A DNA stretch of 64,000 nucleotides, taken from Chrysoperla carnea (taxonomy: Eukaryota; Arthropoda; Insecta; Neuroptera; Chrysopidae). How positions within the stretch are numbered: the stretch's first letter is position 1; the number at the start of each line of letters is the position of its first letter. The stretch spans positions 117,360,368-117,424,367 of the forward strand of contig NC_058337.1 in the NCBI RefSeq assembly GCF_905475395.1, given 5' to 3'. This document shows, piece by piece, positions 12,715-24,399 of the stretch. Made by a program: the position numbers and the translations under genes. The notes below the pieces were generated by a model, which saw only the letters and a list, made by a program, of their open reading frames with translations, had not been told where the DNA came from and did not search any database.

Positions 12715-14663
12715 TTAATAAAGAACCATGTTTTGCTTGGTGATCACTTTTATTGACCGCATAGTTTTGAAATTAGTTTTTGAATATTCTACACATACAT
12801 ATACCTTTTATTTAGAATGTGTTTGTCAAAGTTACATACCCTATAGGGTATAATCGGTCATTACATTAATCTGATCTTTCTAGATCATTTTGAGGTCAAA
12901 ATAATGAAAAAAGATAGTCGACTTGGAGGTTAAAAAATCGCATTTTAATGTTTTCGGCCTCTTGAAGGTTGACCAACTACAATGCACGATCGTTGCGTGA
13001 CTTTTCTCGTCGCGTCGGAAAGGATGTATTTTCCATCCCTACCTCTTATAGTACTTGCAGTAAAAAAATGGAATTAGCATAACAAGCATAACAAGCAAAT
13101 CGTTTGGGATTACCGTGTGTAGCTTCAAATAAAACTATGTAGCTAAAAATTTTCTGCTCTTTCTATGTTTATAGTACCATAACAATCGACATTGCCCAAA
13201 TTGTCTTAAGAAGGCCAATTGTAATTATTATTGATGCTACCGACACAATACAAAATTTAAACTGAAAATATTTAGAAGTATCGGAACGGTGCCCTTTTGC
13301 ACATATAATATGAATAAGTATATGTATATACAAACGTATAAAATGCCCATCCGACCAACAATTTCCATCACCATATTCTTCTTTTAGAGCATTATTATAG
13401 CGTGGTATGGTATGGTGTAGCAAAGCAGAGAGAGCTTTGAACATTTATACACACACACACACACAACGTGTAACGTGTAACGTGTCTACTTTCCTCTTAC
13501 CCACGTAAATAAAAGCGACAAGGCAGGCAGGCAACCAGCCGAGTCGAGCCGGTACATACATATACATATATTCCGCCATTTTAAATAGGGGTTGGTTTGG
13601 TTGTACATATAGATAGATAACGGCATAAATCAGAAGCCAACGTTGGCAAATTTATAGCTAAGATAAAGAGTATTACTAACACTCATACAGACATACATAC
13701 ATACATAAATACAAATATATGTATATGTATAACGCGATGTATATTTCGAACATTCATTTCGAGGTAGAATATACAACAACTATAACAGTGTACCAGAATG
13801 AATGGATGAATCTAGTAGTAGAAGAGTAGCATGATGCCTTGTGTTTCTAGGAAAGGAATCACATTTTCACTCATACTATCATGAAATACAGGATAGTTAC
13901 ATAAAAGGTAGTCAAAAATACGATAAACAATGTATGCACAAGAACAAACGAGCAAATGTGCTGAGACGTCAAGCTATTGTCACGATAATGATAGATTATA
14001 TTCAAGTTTATAGATGTCGTCCATAAGATCCATATTTAAATCGTTCTTGACACGGGGAGCCCATTGATTTGTATATTTTCTTGGTCCCTCGAGTTTTCTT
14101 CATAACGGGCCATATTTTGGACAAACATTGCCAAAATATGCAAAATATTTAAAATAAACTGTAATTTGACAGTATTTACGCAAAGAAATAGTGTTTATAA
14201 ATTGTATTCAAGGCTTTCGACTAGAAAAAGCTATAACTTATGATTCAGAATGTCGCCTTCTTGCAACTGGTGGGCTTTTATAAGTATAAGCTATTATAAA
14301 TTCATCATCTTTTTACTTATTTGTGCAAAATAAAGGAAGTATTGTAATTTCGAAAAAATTATCAGTTCTGTTTTCAAGGGAAGCGTAGAAACATGAATAT
14401 TTCCAATCATTGCAAGAGAATCATTTCATTAATATTTTATTTTTCACTGGGTTGAATAGAAATGTGATTATGGTGGGGTTGATTTCGAATCCTGAACTCA
14501 TTTAAATAAAAAAATTATTTAATTATATTTGAAATTAAATGTTATAAAAGATTCCCACATTTTTATAACGGTCAAGTCAAAATTTCTACTATATAGCTCC
14601 CCAAACTTAGCTATTGAACATTTCTAGGGACTTTAATGTGATGGTGAACCAATTTGTAATAAA
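12715..14663. other. Non-coding stretch, locally G+C-richer at 13.49-13.64 kb
   Basis: No gene is recognised. Positions 13450-13466 carry an AC repeat followed by three copies of CGTGTAA-like text. The segment 13500-13620 is less A+T-rich than its surroundings and holds GACAAGGCAGGCAGGCAACC and CCGCCATTTTAAATAGGGG. It could be a promoter or 5' leader, but nothing decides this. The 91-residue minus-strand frame at 13169-13444 has no recognisable domain. Confidence 0.45.
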
Positions 14664-14759
14664 AAGGAATTTGTAAAACGAACCAGCGACCTTTGTCAAG
14701 TAACTTCGATAACTGATAAGTTAAGAATTTCACCGCTGTACCAATTGAGCTGTGGAAGG
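14664..14759 (-). pseudogene. Degenerate tRNA-Tyr copy
   Basis: This minus-strand relic is the outermost unit of the local tandem array. The stretch GACAAGTTAAGAATT-like text, ACCAGCGACC and a degraded ACCAATTGAGCT can still be aligned with the intact genes. The acceptor stem, anticodon region and T arm carry many changes, so it cannot fold properly. Its spacing to the next copy (about 70 bp) is slightly shorter than the 87-88 bp between better copies. Confidence 0.75.
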
Positions 14760-14831
14760 TTGTTATACGAACTCATTATTCCGCGAACCTTTGATACGAT
14801 TTTAATTAAAATAATATTGTTTAAAAAAGTT

Positions 14832-14926
14832 TCCTTTGAGCCGGATTTGAACCAACGGCCTATGGAAAACTGACAAGTTAAAAATTCTGCTACAGTCCAC
14901 CGCTCTACCAACTGAGCTATTAAAGG
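14832..14926 (-). tRNA. tRNA-Tyr(GUA), diverged copy, possibly non-functional
   Basis: The copy is 95 nt with a 22-nt intron at 14868-14889, directly 3' of position 37. The D-arm and anticodon-loop text (TAGCTCAGTTGGTAGAGCGG, CTGTAG) are intact. The acceptor stem reads CCTTTAA against TCAAAGG, giving one mismatch. The T stem is GTTGG/CCGGC and so relies on wobble pairs. Other copies here are perfectly paired, so this one is probably weakened or a pseudogene. A T run follows the 3' end on the minus strand and can act as a Pol III terminator. Confidence 0.7.
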
Positions 14927-15013
14927 TTGTTAAATGAACTTTTTAGTCAGTGAGCCGCTGATCTGAACTAAATTAAAATAATAATCAAAATAATTAATTT
15001 GTTAAAAAAAGCT

Positions 15014-15108
15014 TCCTTCGAGCCGGATTTGAACCAGCGACCTATGGATTACTGACAAGTTAAGAATTCCGCTACAGTCCACCGCTCTACCAACTGAGCT
15101 ATCGAAGG
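15014..15108 (-). tRNA. tRNA-Tyr(GUA) with 22-nt intron
   Basis: The gene is 95 nt. The 5' half is 15108-15072, the intron 15050-15071 and the 3' half 15049-15014. The acceptor stem CCTTCGA/TCGAAGG is fully paired with discriminator A. The anticodon stem GTGGA/TCCAT encloses the loop CTGTAGA with anticodon GTA. The A-box TAGCTCAGTTGG and B-box GGTTCAAATCC are complete. A run of seven T follows on the minus strand (15004-15010) as terminator. The 5' flank ends in ATCAA, as in sibling copies. The intron must be removed by tRNA splicing enzymes to yield the tyrosine tRNA. Confidence 0.96.
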
Positions 15109-15509
15109 TTGATAACATATATTAATTTGCAGATTCAAATAAAAGTACTTTCATTTAAAGAGATTAAGAATTTGAAAAATAATTTCAATTTCAAAAAAAA
15201 AATTAATTCCACTTCTGTAACTCAAAACGACACTCAAAATATAATGCTCTTCAACAAAAAAAAGAAACACCCTGTATAAAATATTTGAAAGAGTAGTAGT
15301 TTATATACCTCTCTATCTACGGTATGGAAAAGCGTATAACAATTCATGATATACAGCAAATGATTCTATCTATAATATTTTCAGGGACGCAAAATAATAT
15401 ATAGAATGGGATATTTTGGGGGTGGTGTCCGTTCTCGTTCAATATCCCTTCGAATATCTTCAAACAAGATATCTATATATACGCGAATATCTCACATTGG
15501 GAATTACAT

Positions 15510-15562
<53 letters not shown>

Positions 15563-15998
15563 ATTTTTTTTATTATTATTTATTAGAAAAATATTAATCG
15601 GTTATTGGTAATAAATTATACCAAAAAAAAATTTTTTTTTTCGAAACAAACGAAACATTTGTTGTTTAATGCGTATTTCTGGAAGTATGTCGAGATTTTT
15701 ATTAGGTTGGTTTTTTGTTTATCAGTGACAATCAGTAAATCTCTAGTCTTAAATAAACTATTTTTTATTTTTTCCGTATACGCTGGAATAAATCAGTTAA
15801 GAAGTAAAAACTAAAGAATATAATCTTCGTACAATCCAAAAGTAATTTATATTAAAATCGAATAAACTGTAAGTGCTACGAAACAAGCTATAAAAGATTA
15901 GGAATGGTGGAACCAGTCGAGAATAAGTGGAAAATTTTTGAAATCTCAACTGAATTTAAAATAATAATCAAAATACTTAAGTTGTTTAAAAAAATGTT
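15109..15998. other. Spacer splitting the tRNA-Tyr array, with CA/TA microsatellite
   Basis: About 890 bp separates two blocks of the tandem tRNA array. It contains a (CA)n-(TA)n microsatellite at about 15509-15562. No gene is supported. The open frames overlapping it read through the microsatellite or the tRNA. Confidence 0.6.
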
Positions 15999-16093
15999 TC
16001 CTTCGAGCCGGATTTGAACCAGCGACCTATGGATTACTGACAAGTTAAGAATTCCACTACAGTCCACCGCTCTACCAACTGAGCTATCGAAGG
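15999..16093 (-). tRNA. tRNA-Tyr(GUA) with 22-nt intron
   Basis: The mature sequence is identical to the gene at 15014-15108. The 22-nt intron (16035-16056) starts TGGAATTC where its neighbour has CGGAATTC. The acceptor stem, anticodon loop CTGTAG and internal promoter boxes are intact. The 5' flank ends in ACAACAA, a motif shared by most copies just before position 1 that may be the Pol III start region. A T-rich tract follows downstream on the minus strand. Confidence 0.95.
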
Positions 16094-16181
16094 TTGTTGT
16101 ACGTTCCAATTAGTCCGACAGCCACTGATCTAAGCTAAATTAAGACAATAATCAAAATAATGAAATTGTTTTAAAAAAGTT

Positions 16182-16276
16182 TCCTTCGAGCCGGATTGGA
16201 ACCAGCGACCTATGGATTACTGACAAGTTAAGAATTCCACTACAGTCCACCGCTCTACCAACTGAGCTATCGAAGG
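16182..16276 (-). tRNA. tRNA-Tyr(GUA) with one T-loop substitution
   Basis: The gene is 95 nt with its intron at 16218-16239. It is identical to its neighbour at 15999-16093 except in the T arm, where TTCCAAT replaces TTCAAAT and puts C at position 57, normally a purine. The change also alters the B-box core GGTTCRA. The gene may therefore be transcribed or matured less well, although all stems remain paired. It is 88 bp from the previous copy, with duplicated flank. Confidence 0.85.
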
Positions 16277-16836
16277 TTGTTGATATAACGTGGAAAATTA
16301 ATGATTTACTTTAAATACACATTCCTTATCAAAAATTTGGTATCATATGTCACTATACTCAAGATTGCAATTTGAACTTTACCCAATGAAAATTTAAAAT
16401 AAATTAATTTTTGTGACGTAAATATTGATAGGCGTTTTACTTGAGAATGTATATAGGTATGTTGCATTTAAAACTCAAAATCGATCTGAACCTATTTAAT
16501 CTCAAAAAGTGTGAGTTTTATTTGGATGACTTATGCTTAATTGCGTTAGGTTTTACGTTTCCAAAGATTCCAAAGATTGAATTAGCCTTTAAAATTTATT
16601 TGGCCTGACAGTCGTAATAACAATATGACCGTTTTTTTACAAGGTGTCCGCGTGACTTTACGATGTTGTGTATCGGAGACCATAGTCGTACTTGTATATT
16701 GTCTGCATTGAATATTTATCAATTTTAAATTGTCCGTATCATTGAAAACTTCTTGAATATCCTGAAAGAGACCCAGGAAAAAGTTGTACGAAACGACTAT
16801 AAAAAGAAAATAACTTACTGCGCCTGGCCTAAGGCT
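16277..16836. other. A+T-rich non-coding stretch
   Basis: No gene is supported. Nothing stands out apart from the end of the duplicated tRNA flank. Confidence 0.5.
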
Positions 16837-17247
16837 TATTACTGCTATAATAAATGTGAAGGTACCTCTTTCTGCCTGTCTATTACTTTCATGCCTAATA
16901 CGCTGAACTAATTTCGATTATAGAGGTAGATCGGTTAAGAGATAGATCGAAAGGGAAAGACCTTTTGTCGCTAAAATAAAACTTGAAGGGGGATAAAGAG
17001 GAGATGAAAGACAACCAATTTCACTTCCATTCACGAATGCTAGAGTGGTACGGCTTATTCTACACAACGAGTAATATACAGAAAAAATTTAAGATGCACA
17101 TCACAACCCCCCGAAAAATGGAAAAACCTCCAAAAATACATTTTTACTTCTAAATATGCCAGAAAGATGCGGTTTTTGCTTTCGACGTGTAATTCAATGA
17201 AACTTACTTCAAATATTCACAAAATGATGCCGCGGGAAAAAGCTAGT
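16837..17247 (+). mobile_element. Helitron-like element, second family
   Basis: The 5' part has CTGCTATAATAAATGTGAAG and CTTTCATGCCTAATACGCTG followed by AACTAATTTCGAT. This is a pattern I know from 5' regions of dispersed insect elements. The 3' end reads GATGCCGCGGGAAAAAGCTAGT at 17226-17247 and closes with CTAGT. A shared segment, GATGCGGTTTTTGC followed by TTCGA, also occurs at 42.02 kb. There is no coding capacity. Helitron assignment rests on the CTRRT-type end and is tentative. Confidence 0.5.
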
Positions 17248-18840
17248 AAAAAATATTTTAATTCAATACAATAAGATAACGCCCCCTCAAACTAAAGGAA
17301 ATCATATCAACTATTAAAATTTCAAATATTATCATAATTGATAGGCAAAAAAAGTAATATTTTGAAAATAAAAACATATGTTTAGATTTCAGAGTTAAGA
17401 AATATAAATATCGCTTTATCATTATATTTTGGTATCAATTCAAATTAATATTTTTTTTTATCTTGTTTGATATAACCAAAATTCTAATCTAAAATCTATG
17501 ATAGTTTTAAATAATAATAAAAACATACTTACATCAAAACTTTTTTGGTTATTTTAGATCATCATTGCAGATGTTAAGTAGTATCATTATTATTTTATTT
17601 TTAATGATATCAAAAAAACCACCAAACAAATAGACCGTGTGCCTATAATAAAGTTTAAATTGTATGTACCTTCTCACGGTTGTTTCGTATTTTTTTCTGT
17701 AGTTAGCGCATTATCAAACGTAAAAAATTCCAGGCTAGTTGCAAGCGTCGAAAAACAAAGAGCAATTTAAAAAACTAATTTATGTTTCGATTGTTGTAAA
17801 TTGTTTGTCATTTTTTTCACAACTAGTCAAACCAGAGTGAGTGAAACCTGAATAAATGAAACCTGAAAAGGCGATGCAATTTCTAGGTCTCGCTATCATA
17901 ATAATGGAGTTTAACCTTCGTTTCTTTGACATTTATTGTTATTCTTTATTTATTAAACTACAATGGCAATGCGATCAATTTTACCGCCTTATTCATTTTA
18001 GTTGCTCACACGACCTCAACCTAGGTTCTTGTTATTTTAAAACTTTAAAATCTTTTTAAACGGGAAACTAGAAACCTCTAAAAGAGAAAGTGGTTTTTCC
18101 CTCCTTTTCCACACGAACAGTGGATAAACGAGAAAACTGTACCTCGATAAGAAAAAGTCGTTTCTCCGTTTCTCCCATGTCATTGAGGCTGTTTGTTAAA
18201 CCTGTTCAGTGAGAAAAACCACTACTGTACTACGTGAACTTTCACTTACCCAGAATCGACTCTATTGTGTTGTCAAATTTCGTTTAGCATATATGGTAGA
18301 TAAAAATAAAATTGTGAAAATCAGAAATTCTTTATCAATATAAAAGACAAACAAAAATAATCGAAGAAAATTTCATTTTATTATGAGCTCACTGTCTAAT
18401 ATCAAAAAACTAGCAAACAAACAGAGGCACAGACCTACTAATGTAATGTTTTACATATTTACATAGGCATTAAAAATAATATGTTATTAAATGATAAAGT
18501 ATCTCTTTTACTGTTTCTAAATAATTAGCTATTGTACTATCTACTTAGACTGTTTTTTTTTCTTAAATTTAAAATGTAAATAAATATATTTTTTAAATTG
18601 AAATATAATTTGAATTATTTAAATTTTTGATTGCTTTATCGAAACATAAAAATTCGATACAAATTTTTATTTAGCAAATTTAACTAACAACAACTGGGCC
18701 AATATTGCTTTAAATAAGTTTTGAAGGAAAATTCAATTGAGAATTTGGCGAAGCTTTTCAAGATTTCACAAAATTTGAACAAACATCAAATGAATGAACA
18801 TCGTGTCCAGCATGAATGCCAGGTCCTCACTATGAACTTA
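17248..18840. other. A+T-rich non-coding stretch
   Basis: No gene is recognised. Positions 18061-18225 contain partly self-complementary text (GAGAAAGTGGTTTTTCCC against GAGAAAAACCACT), possibly an old small inverted-repeat element. Confidence 0.45.
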
Positions 18841-18911
18841 TTAGTCCGCGAGCCACTGATTTCAAATAAATTAAAACAATAATCAAAATAATTAAATTGT
18901 TAAGAAAATGT

Positions 18912-18943
18912 TCCTTCGAGCCAGATTTGAACCAGCGACCTAT
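18912..18943 (-). pseudogene. Truncated tRNA-Tyr 3' half with duplicated flank
   Basis: The 3' end of a tRNA-Tyr copy (CCTTCGAGCCAGATTTGAACC on the plus strand, then AGCGACCTAT) stops abruptly before the intron. Its flank at 18841-18911 matches the flanks of the 14.9 and 16.1 kb copies (AATAATCAAAATAATTAAAT). It is therefore a broken unit of the same tandem duplication rather than an independent insertion. Confidence 0.85.
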
Positions 18944-19479
18944 TTTATTTACAATTCTTAAAAATTCGAATTAGAATAAAAATCGAAAATCGAATATTAC
19001 AAAAACATATTTAATACTTTAAACCATATTGAATACCAATAAAAAAAATAAAACGAGCGACCGTTACCACTTTACCAGTTACCAGTAGGATATTATTAGG
19101 TAACTTAAGAAGTATATTACATAGGTTATCCATATGAATAAAAATATGAATATGAATATGTTATACTACATTATATGAATACATAATAAATATTGCTTCA
19201 AGTAAATCATGATAACAAACAAATAATATTATAATACCACAAATAATAATAATCTTATAGTAGAGAAAAACGTATAAACTATATTCTATCTATAAAGTTT
19301 AAAAAATTATGTATAGGTATGTGTGTGTAAGAATACACTTGTGCTCAATATAAATGATACGCACTAATCTTAAACGTTACCAACAAGGCATGTTATTTAA
19401 CAGAACACATTACTTTCCATAATATTAAATTGAAAATTTAAATAAACTAAGGTTTGATCAATTCGTTTTTGGAATTACG
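18944..19479. other. A+T-rich non-coding stretch
   Basis: No gene is seen. A short ATGAATA repeat lies at about 19132-19160. Confidence 0.5.
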
Positions 19480-19896
19480 CTGTTTTAACCCCCCGACTAA
19501 TCAAAAATAGGTGTAATAATTTTAACGTATCTCTGTGTCTGTCTGTGGCATTGAAACACCTAAACCTGTGGATGGAGAGTGTTCTTAGCTATGTTTCAAG
19601 AGTGAGTTTAACTCCTAAACTGCAGCGTCTCCTAAACTGATGAATCGATTTTGATTTTTAGTTTGTTTGAAAGGTGATTTGATCGATTCTTAGATATGTT
19701 TCAAGTAAATCTACTCAATCGTTTGAAGATCATCCCCTTTTCTAGTTGTTATTGGGTACTGAACCCTAAACTCGCACTTGAAACATAGCTAAGAACACTC
19801 TCCTCACACAGCTTTAGGTGTTTCAATGCCACAGACAGGCACACAGATACAATAAAATTATAAAACCCATTTTGTATTAATCGGGGGCTAAAACAG
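19480..19896. mobile_element. CCCCCGA foldback family, copy 3 (best bounded)
   Basis: The left end CTGTTTTAACCCCCCGACTA and the right end, read in reverse as CTGTTTTAGCCCCCGATTAA, form imperfect terminal inverted repeats of about 45 bp. The interior is also inverted. TGTGGCATTGAAACACCTAA near 19543 is mirrored by TTAGGTGTTTCAATGCCACA near 19811, and the CATAGCTAAGAACACTCTCC block is mirrored too. The element is therefore one long hairpin of about 417 bp. The minus-strand frame at 19749-19979 is only a read-through of it. Confidence 0.8.
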
Positions 19897-21700
19897 TGTG
19901 CCATGGATGACAGCGTAATACATTTTGAATGATTCAAATAAGATCTCGTGTATAGACATAATACCATTTTTCGCCCCATAGGCAGGCATTTTCCTCAATT
20001 GAACAAAATTTTTTAATATGCCTCCTTCGTATCGTGTGGAGACAAGTACATTTCTTTAAAACAAGTTGAGACATATCTTTCATGAAATGAATTCGTGAAA
20101 TGAATCAATTTTGTATTATATAATTACGCATTTCGAGTACTATGCAGTCATCATCAGTAAGAACTAGTGAATCGCTATTACTTATATAAATACTGTATTT
20201 CATAATACTTAAATTAGAGACATATGAATATTTTGAATTTTCTGAAATTCGAATTCTATGTTGTTCCATTTTTTCCACAAGGGTGAGTACCCATACAAAT
20301 GATAATATAAAAGTCGTATCCATGTAAAATAGGTATTTTACATATGTTGAGTAGAGACTTTTTTTTAATACATGTATTAGAATTAAAGTAACTTATACTT
20401 AAGTAACAATACTTACATATAAATGGTATTCCATTAAGATTGATAGAACCTTAAATATGTTCGATATCATCGATGGCATTTTTTTTGCTTCCTTTTAAGA
20501 TCGATATTGGCATGTAGTTTGATTATGTACTAAACCGGCTGATTTAACTTAACGATGAATAATCGAACAGTATTGCTAATATGTGCCAAAGATGATAATG
20601 TAATACACAATAAGTAGCCCGTGTAATGTTTCTTGATAATTTCCCTAATGTTTGTTACATCGCCCAAGCTGCGATTTCATTTTGGTTGGAATAATAATAT
20701 ATCACATTAAATAATCTTTCCGATAAAAGTTATTATATAACTGATTTTATTTATGGTTAAAGTTCTATCATCCTCAATGGAAAACCCTGTTTAAGTGTAG
20801 ATCAAACTGCTGTTCTTATTTACAAGGAAATATTATTAAAAATTTAATAAGTATTTTATTAGATTCTAATATAAATTATGTATTTTATATGGAAATTAAC
20901 TTCTATTGTATTTAAAAAAGTTTTTTTTCTTTACTTACTATTAATCTTATATTGGTATTACTGATTTTTGTTACAGTATGTGGGTAATATATGCGTTTTT
21001 ATTCGATTTCGGATTACCTAAAGGCTTTTTATTTTTATTCTTAATCAACGATATACGATTTTAGTTTCATTTAAATGTGTATAATAAGTTTCACCGGTAT
21101 GTAACACCTAAAAAATATTCGAAGGTGTTAACCAGTCAATTTGTACTTCTAAGAAAAATTTCTTTAAAGTATTAATTATAAAAAATTTGAATTTAAAGCC
21201 TCCCGGGAAGCAAGAGCTGTTAATTGGGTGTTTTTAATGTTCTAATTTTCTCAATAACTCATGGCAAATTTTAAATTATAATTATTTAGAGGCGTAGATA
21301 AAGTTTTGCACGATAGACGTGTGATATCGCATTATTAACGTACTTTTGCGATTGCTCGACTCTTGATACGCATCTGCAAAATTTAGCAAATTTTGCATGC
21401 TTGCGTTAATGCTCTTAAGCCACTTGTATCGTAAACTCCTATTTTAATCTATTTCATTGTTTTCTTTACATTTTATCTGTCACAAATTTTTCTTAAGTTC
21501 AGTTTCAATTTGAAATTTCTTTATAAACTTTTAAGACATAAACTTTTTTTATTGAATATTAAGATAGTTTTGAGTAAGAAAAAATTTTTTTGTTGATTTA
21601 TGCATTTCAGTTGATAAGGTAATCTTAATATTAAAAGTTTATGAGATCATGCTCACTGTAACATTCAATCGATTTAATATTTTTGCATTCATATCAACAA
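19897..21700. other. A+T-rich non-coding stretch
   Basis: No gene is recognised. A block at 21300-21420 (GCATTATTAACGTACTTTTG, then GCGATTG, GCATGCTTGCGTTAATGCT) weakly resembles 54.53-54.64 kb and may be an old repeat. Confidence 0.45.
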
Positions 21701-21798
21701 CCTTCGATAGCTCAGTTGGTAGAGCGGTGGACTGTAGCGGAATAATACATATCAGTAATCCATAGGTCGCTGCGCTGGTTCAAATCCGGCTCGAAGGA
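21701..21798 (+). tRNA. tRNA-Tyr(GUA) with 20-nt intron and 5-nt duplication in the variable/T-arm junction
   Basis: The 5' half (21701-21737) is identical to the intact Tyr genes, including the A-box and anticodon loop CTGTAG. The intron (21738-21757) is 20 nt. After AGGTCGCTG an extra CGCTG is present before GTTCAAATCC. This lengthens the variable region from 5 to 10 nt while still allowing a normal T stem. The acceptor 3' side TCGAAGGA is intact. Such an extension is abnormal for tRNA-Tyr, so this may be a recently damaged gene. T-rich tracts follow from 21803. Confidence 0.8.
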
Positions 21799-22350
21799 GT
21801 AATTTTATTTTAAATTTTTTTGTTTAATGACTTTTAAATAGCCCCATTCTCATATGATACAAGCTAGTATTTAAGTTATATTAATTATGAAACTCTAATA
21901 TTTTTTAGCTGCATCTATGATTTATAAACGAAAAGTAATATAGGTATTAATTCCAATTTCCACTATTGGATCTAAAGACTGTTGTGTAAGTAACGTCCTT
22001 TTAAGTTAATAAAAGTTTACCTTTTTAATAATAATAATGGGGGGTTAACCTCCGTTTTTGTGACACATGTCTAATCACAGAGGCCACCCACATCATTATT
22101 TGTTAATCTTTATTTATTTCATTACAAACATATTTACAATTACATTTATGATGTTTACCTTAAAGTTTACCTTAGAAAAAAGATTACCTAATGCACACCA
22201 GATCAACTTAACAATATCCATTTTTCTTCGCGGTATACCTTGCTATACAATTTTAGTTTTGTGAAGAAATTTTACAAAATCAAAAGATGTTAGAAAAACG
22301 AATTTTTTTATATCAACTTTGTTAATTCTCTTGTTCTTTGCTTCTTGATC
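21799..22350. other. A+T-rich non-coding stretch
   Basis: No gene is supported. The 65-codon frame at 22067-22264 lacks recognisable features. Confidence 0.45.
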
Positions 22351-22439
22351 TTAATTAAATTGCGAGATTCGATTGGTTGAACCAGTTAAACACGAAGGAA
22401 CCTGACGAACTGAATAAACCATAATAAATATAAAAGCTA

Positions 22440-22745
22440 CTGTAAATATCAACAAACACTCGAAATGCACCCTTTCATAAACACCCACACTACAATAGTA
22501 AAAAGTTATCAAAACACAAATAACTCTAAGTACCAAAAAATTAATCCATACTTTCTGCAGAAGAAGAAAAAAAACTTAAGCACTGAAAACATAAATATAA
22601 ACAAAACTTTTGTTTCATGATTAGTACAAAATAGCAAGGTACTTAGACCTTACAAAGACCTCATACAGATCTAAGAGTATTTTTATGTAAAATATATCGT
22701 AAACATTACTTATTGTTCAAATAAGGACCTAAGAAAGAATAATAA
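22440..22745 (-). repeat. Interspersed repeat, minus-strand copy (inverted partner at 26005-26310)
   Basis: The reverse complement aligns with 26005-26310 over about 300 bp. Shared blocks include ATATATTTTACATA, ACTCTTAGA, GGTCTTTGTAA, GTCTAAGTACC, TATTTTGTACTAATCATGAA and GGTACTTAGAGTTATTTGTG. Each copy also has a pyrimidine tract followed shortly by the last block, and this copy has CTTCTTCTGCAG there, which resembles a splice acceptor. A 61-residue hydrophobic minus-strand frame (22351-22536) overlaps it; the partner copy encodes similar residues over about 25 codons. No family is recognised. Confidence 0.65.
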
Positions 22746-24083
22746 AATGTACCTTGAAAAAAAATCTATAATAAGAGTATTTCTCATAAAAATCTTTAAG
22801 GATAATCTATATTATTTTTTTGGGATTATCCAAAAAGTTGTGACAATTGTAACAATACATGATAATTGGGTGTTTTGGTTAAAAGAATAGAAGATTTACT
22901 TTTTTTTTATAGAAAATAATGGTAACAATAAGGCATTATGTACTCAACTTAGCTAGAGATGAATAAAAGGTATATTTTTATTTATTTTTTAACTCAGAGG
23001 CCTGTGTGTATATGTGCTTGTTAGGTATGTCAATAGGCGCCTCGTTCAAATATTTGCAATAATTGTTCACATAGCCGTGTAAACATTCTTAACAGGTATA
23101 TAATTCACTTTTAGAAGAATGTTTGGTATTCTTTACGTTTTTTTTTTGTATGCAAAAATGGATACATTTTTTGTTTTCGAAAGTGTTATATTTCAACTTT
23201 TTTTATAGTTTGTTTATATGGTTTGAATGGCGTATAAAGTTTCCAGTTGGTAACGATTAGAAACATTGATCGTGGAAAAATATTATGCCATCAAGGAATT
23301 TAATTATTGGCGGAATTATATTGATCCATAACAATATATAGAAAAAATGTTTGTTGGAAAAGTTCCTGATTGGAGTATAACATTTAAGTAGATATGTCGA
23401 ACATTTCAAAAAAAAAATAAGGTTAAAATTTCATTCAGAAAAAAAAAAGATTAAGTTGGAGTATTCTAAAAACAGGTTTTTTAAGGCTTATGCTCTTTAC
23501 AAGTCATGTTACTAATCAAAATTTGTACTATTTCTAGTTGAGCCTTAGCCCAAAGCCTTTTTAAAATAATATAAATAGTGAAAGCGCTGAAACATTTTAA
23601 TGATTTTATTAAATTTTCGTAAATTAACTTTTATTTATAATTATTTAATATTGTTGATGAACATGTCCCATTTGATATCAGAAAATATCTCTAAAATCAT
23701 GATAATTATATCAGACTCTTTCCATTTATAAAATATTTAATCTTAAACTGTTAACACAATATACACGCACAGAATGTACTAGAAAATACATTTGCCTCTT
23801 TGTCTGGTATTTTTTTTTGCTGAGCCCTATCTCTGTTTTTTCTCTTGATAAAATATCTAAAATATTGAGTTAAATTCATGAAATATAATATTATTGTACA
23901 GAGTGATTTGTTTTAATTGGGAATTTATTTTGAGCGATGGGTAGTGTGACAACAAACATAGCGTTTACACCTAAACTGAATAAGAACGTAGTTCAATAAT
24001 GCGTATTGTTAAACAGGCCAAAAATCATAGCGAGAAAAACAAGTAGCATTGCGACATCTGCAATGTAGTATGGGACTCATAGT
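22746..24083. other. A+T-rich non-coding stretch
   Basis: No gene or repeat is recognised here. Confidence 0.45.
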
Positions 24084-24100
24084 TCAAAGTTTTATACCAT

Positions 24101-24103
<3 letters not shown>

Positions 24104-24178
<75 letters not shown>

Positions 24179-24179
24179 T
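24104..24179. repeat. (TA)n microsatellite
   Basis: An almost pure TA repeat of about 75 bp with one AA interruption near 24152. The adjacent text CTATACCATACCAGCATTG recurs in near-identical form at 35791-35809, also beside a TA-rich tract. The microsatellite may therefore mark the edge of a dispersed element. Confidence 0.95.
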
Positions 24180-24399
24180 ACTATACCATACCAGCATTGC
24201 AATAAACGCAGGTGCATTTCTTACAGTGCACCTCATAGGTTCGGAAAATCGGGAGATAGTTATATCACGCATCATAATTCTGTTAAATATTTTTAATGTC
24301 CCCAGTTTTTCTATGGTTTAAATTTTAAAATTTTCTCCATTTAACTCAAAATAAAAGCTACTGAGGAGCAAACTATCAAAAACTATCTCTATCTCTGAA

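Noticed and set aside
13169-13444. 91-codon minus-strand open frame as a gene
   Set aside because: No domain, signal or recognisable homology. Residues follow local base composition and the frame starts next to an AC microsatellite.
14696-16109. Open frames overlapping the tRNA-Tyr genes as proteins
   Set aside because: They translate tRNA sequence (FDSSVGRAVDCSGI and similar) and recur wherever a tRNA-Tyr copy lies.
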